From NCBI GenBank assembly GCA_016791265.1, contig JAEUMY010000023.1, positions 124,001-188,000 of the forward strand: a stretch of 64,000 nt of DNA, given 5' to 3'. Below are positions 17,532-29,813 of the stretch, piece by piece. The notes beneath the pieces are model-generated. The model did no database searches. It was given only the letters and a program-made list of their open reading frames with translations, and was not told the origin of the DNA. The stretch is from Betaproteobacteria bacterium (GTDB lineage Bacteria > Pseudomonadota > Gammaproteobacteria > Burkholderiales > Usitatibacteraceae). Position numbers and translations under genes: made by a program. The number at the start of each line of letters is the position of its first letter. Position 1 is the stretch's first letter.

Positions 17532-18929
17532 ATGAACAATTCGCCCATGATTCTCACCCGCCGCGCGTTCCTGCAATCGGCGGGCGCACTGGCCGGCGTC
17601 AGCGCGCTCGGCACCTTGCAGGGACTGGGACTCTCCAATGCGCTCGCCCAGTCCGCGCCGCCCAGCGACTACAAGGCGCTGGTCTGCATCTTTCTATTCG
17701 GCGGCAACGACGGCAACAATTGGGTCATCCCGCGCGACAACGCCGCCTACAACCTGTATTCCAGCGCGCGCGGCGGCACGACCAACGGCGGCATCGCCAT
17801 CGCCCAATCGGCGCTGGTGGCCATCAATCCGCGGAGCGTCTCCGCTGGCTTCGGCCTGCACCCCCAGTTCGCGCCCATGAAGAGCGTGTGGGACGCGGGC
17901 AAGCTGGCCGTGTTGTGCAACGTGGGCCCGCTCGTGGAGCCGCTCACCAAGAGCGAATATTCGCAAGGCGTCAAAGACCGGCCGGAGCAATTGTTCTCCC
18001 ACTCCGACCAGCAGGCGCAGTGGCAGGCCGCTATATCCGACCAAGCCGCGCGCACTGGCTGGGGCGGGCGGCTCGCCGACGTGATTGACGTGCAAAACGG
18101 CGCCAGCACGATGCCGATGATCGCGTCCGTCGCGGGCAGCGCCTTCTTCACCATCGGCAACACGCCCAACACGGTGGCGATTCCGTCGACCGGTTCATTC
18201 GGCCTGACGGGATTCAACACGACAACGGCCTCCACGGCGCGACTGAACGCGCTGCGCGAACTGCTGCTTTTGAACAGCAGCAATGAGTTCGTGCGCGAAG
18301 CGGACGACATCTTCGCCCAGGCCATCGACTCGTCCAATGTCATCAATCCCATCATCACCGGGGCGACCACGAGCTTGAACAGCCTGTTCCCGACGCCCGC
18401 CACGTCGATCAGCAACCAGTTGCTGCAGGTCGCTCGCCTCATCAACGCGCGCGCCACCATCGGGTTGAAGCGCCAGATTTTCTTCGTGTCGCTGGGCGGA
18501 TTCGATACCCATGCCGGGCAGATCAACACCCAGGACGGGCTGTTCGCGCAGCTCGCGCCAGCGATGAAGGCGTTCTACGACGCGACCGTGCAGATGGGCG
18601 TGGCCGATCAGGTGACGACGTTCACACTGTCGGACTTTGGCCGCACGCTGAAGCTCGCGTCTGGCGGCGGTTCCGACCACGCATGGGGCAATCACCACCT
18701 CATCATGGGCGGGGCTGTGCGCGGCGGCGACTTCTACGGGCGCTTCCCCGACCACGCGCTGGGCGGCCCCGACGACGTGTCGACCAACGGGCGCTGGCTG
18801 CCCACCACGTCGGTCGATCAGTACGCGGCGACGTTGGCTCGCTGGCTCGGGGTATCCGCGAGCGACATGCCGTTGGTGTTGCCCAACATCGGGCGTTTTT
18901 CGAACACCAATCTCGGCTTCCTCGGCTGA
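17532..18929 (+). CDS. DUF1501 family protein with Tat signal
   Basis: A 465-residue protein paired with the DUF1800 gene. The N-terminus LTRRAFLQSAGALAGVSALG is a twin-arginine signal, so the protein is exported folded. The DUF1501 core follows (KALVCIFLFGGNDGNNWVIP, later FFVSLGGFDTHAGQ, and GGSDHAWGNHHLIMGG near the C-terminus), a fold related to alkaline phosphatase/sulfatase. The D.H.WG..H residues look like a metal site. The substrate is unknown. One GCGAATATTCGC site is read as Glu-Tyr-Ser. Confidence 0.92.
   Translation: MNNSPMILTRRAFLQSAGALAGVSALGTLQGLGLSNALAQSAPPSDYKALVCIFLFGGNDGNNWVIPRDNAAYNLYSSARGGTTNGGIAIAQSALVAINPRSVSAGFGLHPQFAPMKSVWDAGKLAVLCNVGPLVEPLTKSEYSQGVKDRPEQLFSHSDQQAQWQAAISDQAARTGWGGRLADVIDVQNGASTMPMIASVAGSAFFTIGNTPNTVAIPSTGSFGLTGFNTTTASTARLNALRELLLLNSSNEFVREADDIFAQAIDSSNVINPIITGATTSLNSLFPTPATSISNQLLQVARLINARATIGLKRQIFFVSLGGFDTHAGQINTQDGLFAQLAPAMKAFYDATVQMGVADQVTTFTLSDFGRTLKLASGGGSDHAWGNHHLIMGGAVRGGDFYGRFPDHALGGPDDVSTNGRWLPTTSVDQYAATLARWLGVSASDMPLVLPNIGRFSNTNLGFLG
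17953..17964. repeat. GCGAATATTCGC palindrome inside DUF1501 gene
   Basis: A perfect copy, read as Glu-Tyr-Ser (frame 2). Confidence 0.97.
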
Positions 18930-18992
18930 TCCCCTCCCACGCCGGGCCGGCCGCTGCCGCCCGGCGGCAACCACGCCGGAGGGCCTTCTTGC

Positions 18993-18998
18993 TACAAT
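18993..18998 (+). promoter_or_regulatory. Extended -10 promoter for the kinase gene
   Basis: TGCTACAAT (an extended -10, TGnTACAAT) ends 34 bp before the ATG at 19033, giving a leader of about 28 nt. No good -35 box was seen, as is common with extended -10 promoters. Confidence 0.5.
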
Positions 18999-19032
18999 CC
19001 GCCGGGTTGGAGAGACTCCATGGGAGAACAGA

Positions 19033-21564
19033 ATGAAAAAAGCGGCCTTCTGGAAGGCTGACTGGTTCCTGGCGCTGTTGATCGTGATTGGCGTGCTGGT
19101 CTTCAGCCGCATGTCCGAATTGATCCCCAGCCTGGAACGCAAGGCCTACGACCTTGGCGTCAAGGCCACGACCAAAACCCCCAGCGACAAGATCGCGGTC
19201 ATCGCCATCGACGATCAGTCCATCGCCAACATCGGGCGCTGGCCATGGTCGCGTGAAGTCCACGCCAAGATGACCGACCAGCTGGCGGCCGCCAAGGTCA
19301 AGGTCATCGGCAACACCGTCTTCTTCTTCGAGCCCCAGCTCGATCCCGGTCTGGCCTATATCAACAAGCTGATCGATCTGTACAAGAAGTCACTGCCGCC
19401 GGAATCCGATCTGACGGCGGTACCGGGCAATCCCGAGGTTGCGCAATACGGCCCCATTCTGCGCGAAGCGGAGTCGGCCCTGAACACGGATCGCCGCCTC
19501 GCCGAGAGCTTCCAGAAGGCCGGCAACGTACTGCTTCCCGCGGTGTTCGAGCTGGGTGAGCAGCGCGGCAAGCCGGACAAGCCCTTGCCCGAGTATCTGG
19601 TGAAGAACGCCATTCCGGGAGAAGACCCGAACACGCTTTACCCGCCCGCAGTGCAGGCCATCTATCCCATCGAGGCTTTGGGCAAGGTCGCGGCCGGCAT
19701 GGGCCATCTGAATGCCGAACTTGATGCCGACGGCGCCATTCGTCAGGAGCCGCTGGTGATCGATTTCTACGGCCAGCGCTTTCCGTCGCTCTCGGCCATG
19801 ATTGCCGCCAGGAGCCTGAATCTCGCGCCCAAGGATATTCGTGTCGCGAGCGGAGAGTCCGTGTCCTTGGGCAAGCTCAAGATCCGCACGGATCCCAATG
19901 CGCGGATGTACACCTACTTCTACGCGGACAAGGACAATCGTCCGGCCTTCACCGTGGATTCGTTCTACGACGTGTACACCGGCAAGATTCCGGCCACCAA
20001 GTACGCCGACAAGATCGTGCTCATCGGTGCCACGGCGGCCGGTGTGGGCGGCAACCAGGTCACGCCGATCCGTCCTGACATGAGCCCGGTGACGACTCTG
20101 GCCCATTCGGTGTCGTCAATCCTGCAGGAACACTTTTTCGTCGTGCCGACTTGGGCGCAATGGGCGCAGCTCGGCATCTATCTCCTGGTCGCGCTCTTCC
20201 TCATCCTGCTGCTGCCGCGTCTGAAGGCGGGTCTCGCTTTCGGCGTGACCGCTGGTCTCGCCATCGTGCTGATCGGCACGCACTTCGGGCTGATGACCGG
20301 CACCGGCATGTGGCTGCAGCTCATGCTGCCCACGACGTTGCTGCTGGTCGGCTATTTGCTCATGACCACCAAGCGCTTCCTCGTCACCGAGCAGGGCAAG
20401 GAAAAGGCCGACACCGAATCGGCGGAGTCCAACCGCATGCTGGGGCTCGCGTTCCAGCAGCAAGGTCAGCTGGACATGGCCTTCGAGAAATTCCGCAAGT
20501 GTCCGGTGGATGAGCAGTTGCTGGAGAACATCTACAGCCTCGCGCTGGACTTCGAGCGCCGCCGCCAGTTCAACAAGGCCGAAAACGCTTTCCTGTACAT
20601 CGCCAAGCATGACTCCAACTTCCGCGATGTGGGCGAACGCACCGCCCGCGCCAAGGCCATGAGCGAGACCATCATCCTGGGGGGGTCCAGCGCAGCGCGT
20701 TCGGCGCAGGCCACCATGGTGTTGTCCGGCAGTGGCGAGAAGCCGAAGCTCGGCCGCTACACGGTTGAAAAGGAGCTGGGCAAAGGCGCGATGGGTGTCG
20801 TGTACTTGGGCAAGGATCCCAAGATCGGCCGCGAAGTCGCCATCAAGACCATGGGCCTCTCCGCCGAGTTTGAAGGCGACGAGTTGCAGGAGGCCAAGGA
20901 CCGCTTCTTCCGCGAAGCCGAATCCGCAGGCAAGCTCGATCACCCCTGCATCGTGAAGATATTCGATGCGGGCGAAGAGCACGATCTCGCCTACATCGCC
21001 ATGGAGTTTCTCAAAGGCAAGGATTTGGTGCAGTACACCAAGAACCCCAATCTGCTGCCGCTGCCCAAGGTGTTGTCCATCATCGCGCGTTGCGCCGAGG
21101 CGCTGCATCACGCGCACGGCCTCAACATCGTGCATCGCGACATCAAGCCCGCCAACATCATGTACGACCCGGAAACGGACATCGTGAAGGTGACCGACTT
21201 CGGCATCGCGCGTGTGACCGATTCTTCCAAGACCAAGACCGGCATGGTGCTGGGCACGCCGTCCTACATGTCGCCCGAGCAGCTCGCCGGCAAGAAGATC
21301 GACGGCCGTTCCGACCTCTTCTCGCTGACGGTGTCCATGTATCAGATGGCCTGTGGCAAGCTGCCCTTTGAAGGCGAGTCCATGACGCAGCTCATGTTCC
21401 GCATCGCCAATGAACCGCATCCCAACATCCTCGAGTACAACCCGGCTTTGCCGGAGTGGATGAAGGACCTGATGGACCACGGCTTGGCCAAGAACGCCGA
21501 CGAGCGTTTCCAGAATGGTCTGGAAATGGCGGCAGCGATCAAGACGTATCAGCAGATCGGCTGA
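19033..21564 (+). CDS. CHASE2-domain serine/threonine protein kinase
   Basis: An 843-residue membrane kinase. Order: N-terminal membrane anchor (about 12-30); CHASE2 sensor domain outside the membrane (about 35-370, starting ERKAYDLGVKATTKTPSDKI); a hairpin of membrane segments (about 376-450); a helical, TPR-like linker (about 465-545); then a Hanks-type kinase (about 575-840). The kinase has a complete active site: GKGAMGVVYLG, the lysine in EVAIKTM, HRDIKPANIM near 701, and DFGIAR near 722. It should sense a periplasmic cue and phosphorylate cytoplasmic proteins. No phosphatase gene is adjacent. Transcription probably starts from the promoter at 18993. Confidence 0.95.
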   Translation: MKKAAFWKADWFLALLIVIGVLVFSRMSELIPSLERKAYDLGVKATTKTPSDKIAVIAIDDQSIANIGRWPWSREVHAKMTDQLAAAKVKVIGNTVFFFEPQLDPGLAYINKLIDLYKKSLPPESDLTAVPGNPEVAQYGPILREAESALNTDRRLAESFQKAGNVLLPAVFELGEQRGKPDKPLPEYLVKNAIPGEDPNTLYPPAVQAIYPIEALGKVAAGMGHLNAELDADGAIRQEPLVIDFYGQRFPSLSAMIAARSLNLAPKDIRVASGESVSLGKLKIRTDPNARMYTYFYADKDNRPAFTVDSFYDVYTGKIPATKYADKIVLIGATAAGVGGNQVTPIRPDMSPVTTLAHSVSSILQEHFFVVPTWAQWAQLGIYLLVALFLILLLPRLKAGLAFGVTAGLAIVLIGTHFGLMTGTGMWLQLMLPTTLLLVGYLLMTTKRFLVTEQGKEKADTESAESNRMLGLAFQQQGQLDMAFEKFRKCPVDEQLLENIYSLALDFERRRQFNKAENAFLYIAKHDSNFRDVGERTARAKAMSETIILGGSSAARSAQATMVLSGSGEKPKLGRYTVEKELGKGAMGVVYLGKDPKIGREVAIKTMGLSAEFEGDELQEAKDRFFREAESAGKLDHPCIVKIFDAGEEHDLAYIAMEFLKGKDLVQYTKNPNLLPLPKVLSIIARCAEALHHAHGLNIVHRDIKPANIMYDPETDIVKVTDFGIARVTDSSKTKTGMVLGTPSYMSPEQLAGKKIDGRSDLFSLTVSMYQMACGKLPFEGESMTQLMFRIANEPHPNILEYNPALPEWMKDLMDHGLAKNADERFQNGLEMAAAIKTYQQIG

Positions 21565-21593
21565 TGCCGATCTGAGGGGCTGGGGATTGGGGG

Positions 21594-21651
21594 CTGGGGA
21601 CTGGCCCGTCTGTTCCCCGAGTCGTGTGGCTCGCAGTTGTCCAGTCCCCAG
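21594..21651. repeat. Inverted repeat after kinase gene
   Basis: CTGGGGACTGG (21594-21604) and CCAGTCCCCAG (21641-21651) form an 11-bp stem around a 36-nt loop. GGGGATTGGGGGC just upstream is a degenerate copy of the arm. It may end kinase transcription. Confidence 0.65.
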
Positions 21652-21664
21652 TCCCCGCATCAAC

Positions 21665-22237
21665 ATGCCGCTACCGTCTCCCACCGCTCCTCGCGAGGTC
21701 TTGCATCATCGCGACATCATCATCCGCGGTTACAAGCGCGCTGATGGTCATTTCGACATCGAAGGCCATCTAAAGGACACCAAGACTTTCGATATGCAAC
21801 TCGCCAGCGGCATCCGTCCCGCGGGCGAAGCCTTGCATTCGATGTGGCTGCGCATCACGGTGGACCGGACTCTGACCATTGTCGATGCCGTCGCCGCTTC
21901 GGACGCGCATCCTTATCCGGGCGACTGCGACGCGATCACACCGGACTATCGCAAGCTGATCGGCATCGCCATCCGCCCGGGGTTCACCAACCGGGTGAAG
22001 GAACTGCTGGGCGGCGATCGCGGCTGCACGCATCTGACCGAGCTGGTGGGCGCGCTCGCCACGGCCGCGTTCCAAACGCTGGCGGGTCAAGGCACGCAAG
22101 ACCCAGCGCGTAGACCGTTCCAGCTTGACGGCTGCCATGCGCTGCGCACCGACCAACCCGCCGTCGCGCGTTTCTATCCGCGCTGGTACACCGGAAATCT
22201 CGCAGTCGACCGGGCTGCGGATTCGGAGAATCATTGA
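21665..22237 (+). CDS. DUF2889 domain-containing protein
   Basis: A 190-residue cytoplasmic protein of unknown function. The start MPLPSPTAPREVLHHRDI fits the family better than the upstream extension to 21515, which would read through the inverted repeat. Characteristic stretches are GYKRADGHFDIEGHLKDTK, LTIVDAVAASDAHPY and GCTHLTELVGALATAAFQTL. The C(6x)H-like GDRGCTH pair suggests a structural or metal role. It lies between a kinase gene and sucC without an obvious functional tie. Confidence 0.82.
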   Translation: MPLPSPTAPREVLHHRDIIIRGYKRADGHFDIEGHLKDTKTFDMQLASGIRPAGEALHSMWLRITVDRTLTIVDAVAASDAHPYPGDCDAITPDYRKLIGIAIRPGFTNRVKELLGGDRGCTHLTELVGALATAAFQTLAGQGTQDPARRPFQLDGCHALRTDQPAVARFYPRWYTGNLAVDRAADSENH

Positions 22238-22283
22238 AGGGCTCGCGTCTTGAAAGCGGCCCGGAGCAGTCGCAGCGCGCTGG

Positions 22284-22289
22284 TAGAAT
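22284..22289 (+). promoter_or_regulatory. Likely extended -10 promoter for sucCD
   Basis: TGGTAGAAT (an extended -10) lies 72 bp before the sucC ATG. No -35 box at the right spacing was found. Confidence 0.45.
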
Positions 22290-22361
22290 GTGGCCGGTCA
22301 AGATTGTCAGCTTCATCGTCCCCAGTTCCCGATCCGGGACACCTCAACAGGAAAGCAGAAG

Positions 22362-23528
22362 ATGAACATCCACGAATATCAAGGCAAGGAAATCTTGCGC
22401 CGTTATGGCGTGCCCACGCCGCGCGGCATCGCGTGCTTCACGGTCGACGAGGCGGTGAAGGCTGCCGAAACGCTGGGCGGCAAGGTCTGGGTCGTCAAGG
22501 CGCAGATTCATGCCGGTGGCCGCGGCAAGGGTGGCGGTGTGAAGGTCGCCAAATCGATGGATGAAGTGCGTGACTACGCCTCCAGGATTCTGGGCATGAC
22601 GCTCATCACGCACCAGACCGGCCCGGAAGGCCGGGTCGTGAAGCGGCTTTTCATCGAGGAGGGCGCGGACATCAAGAAAGAGCTGTATGTCGGCATGGTC
22701 GTGGATCGCGCCACGCAGCGGGTCTGCCTCATGGCCTCCAGCGAAGGCGGCATGGACATCGAGGAAGTGGCTGAGCACACGCCGGAGAAAATCCACAAGG
22801 TGTTCATTGACCCGATGGCGGGACTCACCGACAAGGAAGCCGAGGACGTGTCACGCAAGATCGGCGTGCCGGAAGCCTCGATTCCCCAGGCGCGTGTGCT
22901 GTTGCAAAGCTTGTACAAGGCCTTCGACGAGACCGATTGCTCGCTCGCTGAAATCAATCCGCTCATCTACACCGGCGACGGCAAGGTCGTGGCGCTGGAT
23001 GCCAAGATGAACTTCGACTCCAACGCGCTCTATCGCCATGAGGACATCCTGGCCATGCGCGACCTGGATGAGGAAGACCCTGCAGAGATCGAAGCCTCCA
23101 AGTTCGGCCTGTCCTACATTTCTCTGGACGGCAACATCGGCTGCCTCGTGAATGGCGCCGGCCTCGCCATGGCGACCATGGACACCATCAAGCTCTATGG
23201 CGCCAACCCGGCCAACTTCCTCGACGTGGGCGGTGGCGCCACGGCCGAGAAGGTGACCGAAGCCTTCAAGATCATGCTGAAGAATCCGAAGGTGAAGGGG
23301 ATTCTCGTCAACATCTTCGGCGGCATCATGCGTTGCGACACCATCGCTGAGGGTGTGATCGCCGCGTGCAAGGCGGTGAATCTCTCCGTGCCGCTGGTGG
23401 TGCGCATGAAAGGCACCAACGAAGACCTGGGCAAGAAGATGCTGGCCGAATCGGGCCTGCCCATCATCGCCGCCGACAATATGGCCGACGCCGCGCAGAA
23501 GATCGTGGCCGCGGTGCAGAAGCAATAA
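22362..23528 (+). CDS. sucC: Succinyl-CoA synthetase beta subunit (ADP-forming)
   Basis: A TCA-cycle enzyme subunit making ATP (or GTP) from succinyl-CoA with SucD, 388 residues, the normal length. It starts [20 protein letters not shown]. The ATP-grasp motifs include [17 protein letters not shown], and the C-terminal domain has [17 protein letters not shown] and [16 protein letters not shown]. The ATG at 22362 has a usable site (GGAAAGCAGAAG); an upstream frame start at 22290 is not credible. sucD follows after a 108-bp spacer holding a dispersed inverted repeat. Confidence 0.97.
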   Translation: MNIHEYQGKEILRRYGVPTPRGIACFTVDEAVKAAETLGGKVWVVKAQIHAGGRGKGGGVKVAKSMDEVRDYASRILGMTLITHQTGPEGRVVKRLFIEEGADIKKELYVGMVVDRATQRVCLMASSEGGMDIEEVAEHTPEKIHKVFIDPMAGLTDKEAEDVSRKIGVPEASIPQARVLLQSLYKAFDETDCSLAEINPLIYTGDGKVVALDAKMNFDSNALYRHEDILAMRDLDEEDPAEIEASKFGLSYISLDGNIGCLVNGAGLAMATMDTIKLYGANPANFLDVGGGATAEKVTEAFKIMLKNPKVKGILVNIFGGIMRCDTIAEGVIAACKAVNLSVPLVVRMKGTNEDLGKKMLAESGLPIIAADNMADAAQKIVAAVQKQ

Positions 23529-23540
23529 AGCCCCGTTCTG

Positions 23541-23608
23541 CTGAGGTATCGAAGCATCGGTATCGAAGCGCGAACGCTGACTTAAATGTGCGCCCTTCGA
23601 TACCTCAG
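23541..23608. repeat. Dispersed inverted repeat between sucC and sucD
   Basis: CTGAGGTATCGAAG (23541-23554) and CTTCGATACCTCAG (23595-23608) are a perfect 14-bp inverted pair, with an extra partial copy GGTATCGAAG between them. The same arms occur at 36987-37045. Confidence 0.9.
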
Positions 23609-23636
23609 GGCGAACGGATAGAGAGGGAATCAAAAG

Positions 23637-24515
23637 ATGGCCATTCTGATCAACAAGAACACCCGGGTGATGACCCAGGGCATCACCGGGAAGACGGGGC
23701 AGTTCCACACCCAGCAGTGCCTCAATTACGCGTTCGGCAAAGACTGCTTCGTCGCGGGCGTGACACCCAAGAAGGGTGGCCAGTCGTTCGAGGGTGTTCC
23801 CATTTTCGACACGGTGAAAGAAGCCAAGGAGAAGACGGGCGCCAATGCGTCGGTCATCTACGTGCCGCCGCCCTTCGCCGCCGCCGCCATCGATGAAGCG
23901 GTCGAAGCCGGCCTCGATCTGGTGATCTGCATCACCGAAGGCATCCCCGTGCGCGACATGATCCGCACCCGGTACAAGATGCAGGGCAAGCGGACCATCC
24001 TCATCGGGCCGAATTGCCCCGGCGTCATCACGCCCGATGAAATCAAGATCGGCATCATGCCCGGTCACATTCACAAGAAGGGTCCCATCGGTGTCGTGTC
24101 GCGCTCCGGCACGCTGACCTATGAAGCCGTGGGCCAGTTGGGCGAGATCGGTTTGGGTCAATCCACCTGTGTCGGCATCGGCGGCGATCCGGTCAACGGC
24201 ATGAAGCACATTGATGTGATGAAAATGTTCAACGACGATCCCAACACCGAGGCCGTCATCATGGTGGGCGAGATCGGCGGCTCGGATGAGGAAACCGCCG
24301 CGCTCTGGGTGAAGGAGAACATGAAGAAGCCCGTCATCGGCTTCATCGCCGGTGTCACCGCCCCGCCCGGCAAGCGCATGGGCCATGCCGGCGCCATCGT
24401 GTCCGGCGGCAAGGGCACGGCGCAGGAGAAGCTCGCAGTCATGGAAGAGTGCGGCATCAAGGTGACGAGGAATCCCGCGGAGATGGGCAAGACCTTGAAG
24501 TCGGTGCTGAAGTAA
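23637..24515 (+). CDS. sucD: Succinyl-CoA synthetase alpha subunit
   Basis: 292 residues, complete. The CoA-binding Rossmann N-terminus contains [16 protein letters not shown]. The active-site histidine that is transiently phosphorylated lies in the family region near [12 protein letters not shown]...[12 protein letters not shown] (His in GHAGA). It pairs with SucC in the TCA cycle and can also supply succinyl-CoA. A clear terminator follows 23 bp after the stop. Confidence 0.97.
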   Translation: MAILINKNTRVMTQGITGKTGQFHTQQCLNYAFGKDCFVAGVTPKKGGQSFEGVPIFDTVKEAKEKTGANASVIYVPPPFAAAAIDEAVEAGLDLVICITEGIPVRDMIRTRYKMQGKRTILIGPNCPGVITPDEIKIGIMPGHIHKKGPIGVVSRSGTLTYEAVGQLGEIGLGQSTCVGIGGDPVNGMKHIDVMKMFNDDPNTEAVIMVGEIGGSDEETAALWVKENMKKPVIGFIAGVTAPPGKRMGHAGAIVSGGKGTAQEKLAVMEECGIKVTRNPAEMGKTLKSVLK

Positions 24516-24538
24516 ACACCGGATGTCCGACATCACCA

Positions 24539-24569
24539 CAACGGCCGCAGCTTGCGGCCGTTGCTTTTT
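24539..24569 (+). terminator. Rho-independent terminator of sucCD
   Basis: CAACGGCCGCA pairs with TGCGGCCGTTG across a 3-nt loop and is followed by CTTTTT. Confidence 0.9.
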
Positions 24570-24590
24570 GAGTCCCGCGAGAATTCGCCC

Positions 24591-25814
24591 ATGAATGTCG
24601 CGATCTCCGGTTGCGGCATTGCCGGGATGGCGGCCGCGTTGTTCCTGGCGCGGGCTGGCCACGATGTCACGCTGATCGAGCGGGCAGCCTCGCCCGAGCC
24701 GACCGGTTCCGGGCTGTTGCTGCAGCCGCCTGGCCTGCTCGTGCTGGAGCGGCTTGGCCTGCTTGCGGCCGCCTTGCGACAGGGGCAGCCGGTGCGGCGT
24801 CTTCACGGCCTCACGCTCGGCGGCCGTTGCGTGATGGATATCGACTACGCCGACTGGGCAGCGGGATGGTTCGGCCTCGGCATGCATCGCGGCGCGCTGT
24901 GGCGGGTGCTGCATGGTGCGCTGGCCGATGCGAATATTCGCGTCGAGGCCGGCATCACCATCGCCGCGGTGCGCGAGGTGGGTGACCGCTGCGAGCTCTT
25001 GGATGACCAGGGATCGGCGCGCGGCGCATTTGATCTCGTGATCGCCGCCGACGGAGCGCGGTCCACGCTGCGGCAGCGCCACTTTCACGATGCCGGGTGT
25101 GAGTATCCGTGGGGTGCGCTTTGGGCGAACTTGCGGCTTCCCGCTGGCTGGGCCGACCAGGTCTTGCAGCAACGCTATCTCGGCGCGCGACAGATGATGG
25201 GTGTGCTGCCTGTCGGCCGTGACGCGCGCGGCGATGGCCCCTGGGCAACCCTGTTCTGGAGTGAGCCCTGCGCCCGCATGGACGTCGTGCGTGCCGACCC
25301 GGCCGCGTGGCGCGCCGCCGCGAACGCGTTGTGGCCTGAGGCGGCGCCGCTGGTGGAGCAGGTGCGGGACAGTTCGCAGCTCTTGTTGGCGCGCTATCGC
25401 GACGTGCGACCCGCGAGCTGGATTCACGGCCGGCTCGTGCTCATCGGCGACGCCGCGCACGGCACCAGCCCGCAGTTGGGGCAGGGCGCGACGCTGGGCC
25501 TGCTTGATGCGCTGTCGCTCAGCACCGCGCTGGCCGACTGCGCCAATGTCGCGACCGCGCTCGGCCGTCATGCGGCGTCGCGCGCGGCTCACGTGTGCTA
25601 CTACCAGTGGGCGAGCCGCATGCTCACACCCTTCTTTCAGTCCGACAGCCGAGCGCTGGCCTTGTTGCGTGATGCGGTGTTCGGCCTCGCCGGCAAGCTT
25701 CCTGTCGTCGGCGCGGAGTATCGCGCCACGCTCGTGGGCGCCAAGTCCGGAATCCTGATCGGGCGACTGGAAAAGTCGCTCTGTTGTCCCACCCACTTCG
25801 ACCCCTTGTCATGA
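24591..25814 (+). CDS. FAD-dependent monooxygenase (UbiH/PHBH type)
   Basis: A 407-residue flavoprotein of the aromatic hydroxylase group. The dinucleotide motif is AISGCGIAGMAAALFLARAG at the N-terminus, the central DG motif is DLVIAADGARSTLR, and the second FAD motif is RLVLIGDAAHGTSPQLGQGA. The start is ATG 24591; a frame start at 24552 would lie inside the terminator region. Such enzymes hydroxylate aromatic or related ring compounds with NAD(P)H and O2; the substrate is unknown. The stop overlaps the next ATG (ATGA), so it is translationally coupled to the GNAT gene. Confidence 0.9.
   Translation: MNVAISGCGIAGMAAALFLARAGHDVTLIERAASPEPTGSGLLLQPPGLLVLERLGLLAAALRQGQPVRRLHGLTLGGRCVMDIDYADWAAGWFGLGMHRGALWRVLHGALADANIRVEAGITIAAVREVGDRCELLDDQGSARGAFDLVIAADGARSTLRQRHFHDAGCEYPWGALWANLRLPAGWADQVLQQRYLGARQMMGVLPVGRDARGDGPWATLFWSEPCARMDVVRADPAAWRAAANALWPEAAPLVEQVRDSSQLLLARYRDVRPASWIHGRLVLIGDAAHGTSPQLGQGATLGLLDALSLSTALADCANVATALGRHAASRAAHVCYYQWASRMLTPFFQSDSRALALLRDAVFGLAGKLPVVGAEYRATLVGAKSGILIGRLEKSLCCPTHFDPLS
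24930..24941. repeat. GCGAATATTCGC palindrome inside monooxygenase gene
   Basis: A perfect copy, read as Ala-Asn-Ile-Arg. Confidence 0.97.
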
Positions 25815-26242
25815 TCATCGTCCGCGCATTGGAAGTGTCCGACTTTCCACGAGTTTCCGAGATCAGCGCGCAGCTGGGCTATCCGGCCACGTCCGTCGAG
25901 GTGGCTGAGCGCTTTGCGAATATTCGCAACCGCGGCGACCATTTCATCCGCGTGGCATGCGGTAGTGAAGGCGCCGTCATCGGCTGGGTTCACGCGCACT
26001 TCATGGAGCGCATCCAGGTGGCGCGCTATGCCGATGTGGCCGCGCTGGTTGTCGACCAGTCGGCGCGCCGGCAGGGTGCGGCGCGGGCATTGATGCAAGC
26101 TGTCGAAGACTGGGCGCGCGGCCACCACCTGTCGCGCATCCGTCTGCGTTCCGGCCAGCAGCGCACGGACGCACATGCGTTCTACGAAGCCATCGGTTAC
26201 CGCCACGTCACCACGCCCAAGGCGTTCGAGAAGACTCTTTGA
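25811..26242 (+). CDS. GNAT family N-acetyltransferase
   Basis: 143 residues from the ATG that overlaps the monooxygenase stop. The acetyl-CoA pyrophosphate-binding loop is QSARRQGAARALMQ (family Q/RxxGxG/A), preceded by the beta-strand AALVVDQ, and the C-terminal AFYEAIGYRH is the usual GNAT ending. It transfers acetyl from acetyl-CoA to an amine in the cytoplasm; the acceptor is unknown. A GCGAATATTCGC site in the sequence gives Ala-Asn-Ile-Arg. Confidence 0.9.
   Translation: MIIVRALEVSDFPRVSEISAQLGYPATSVEVAERFANIRNRGDHFIRVACGSEGAVIGWVHAHFMERIQVARYADVAALVVDQSARRQGAARALMQAVEDWARGHHLSRIRLRSGQQRTDAHAFYEAIGYRHVTTPKAFEKTL
25916..25927. repeat. GCGAATATTCGC palindrome inside GNAT gene
   Basis: A perfect copy extended to TTGCGAATATTCGCAA (16 bp, 25914-25929), read as Ala-Asn-Ile-Arg. 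Confidence 0.97.
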
Positions 26243-26281
26243 TATGGCATAGTGCCGGGCAGGACAGCACTGGGGAACAGC

Positions 26282-29732
<3,451 letters not shown>

Positions 29733-29813
29733 CTCCGGGCATGTCGATCGTATTGCGCGGAGCGCTTTGCAGTACGTAATATGGAAGACTGAATAGCGCC
29801 GCGCGAGGTTTCC

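Noticed and set aside
22851..25796. 981-codon open frame on the minus strand
   Set aside because: It lies antisense to sucC, sucD and the monooxygenase, all firmly identified; it is a by-product of high GC.
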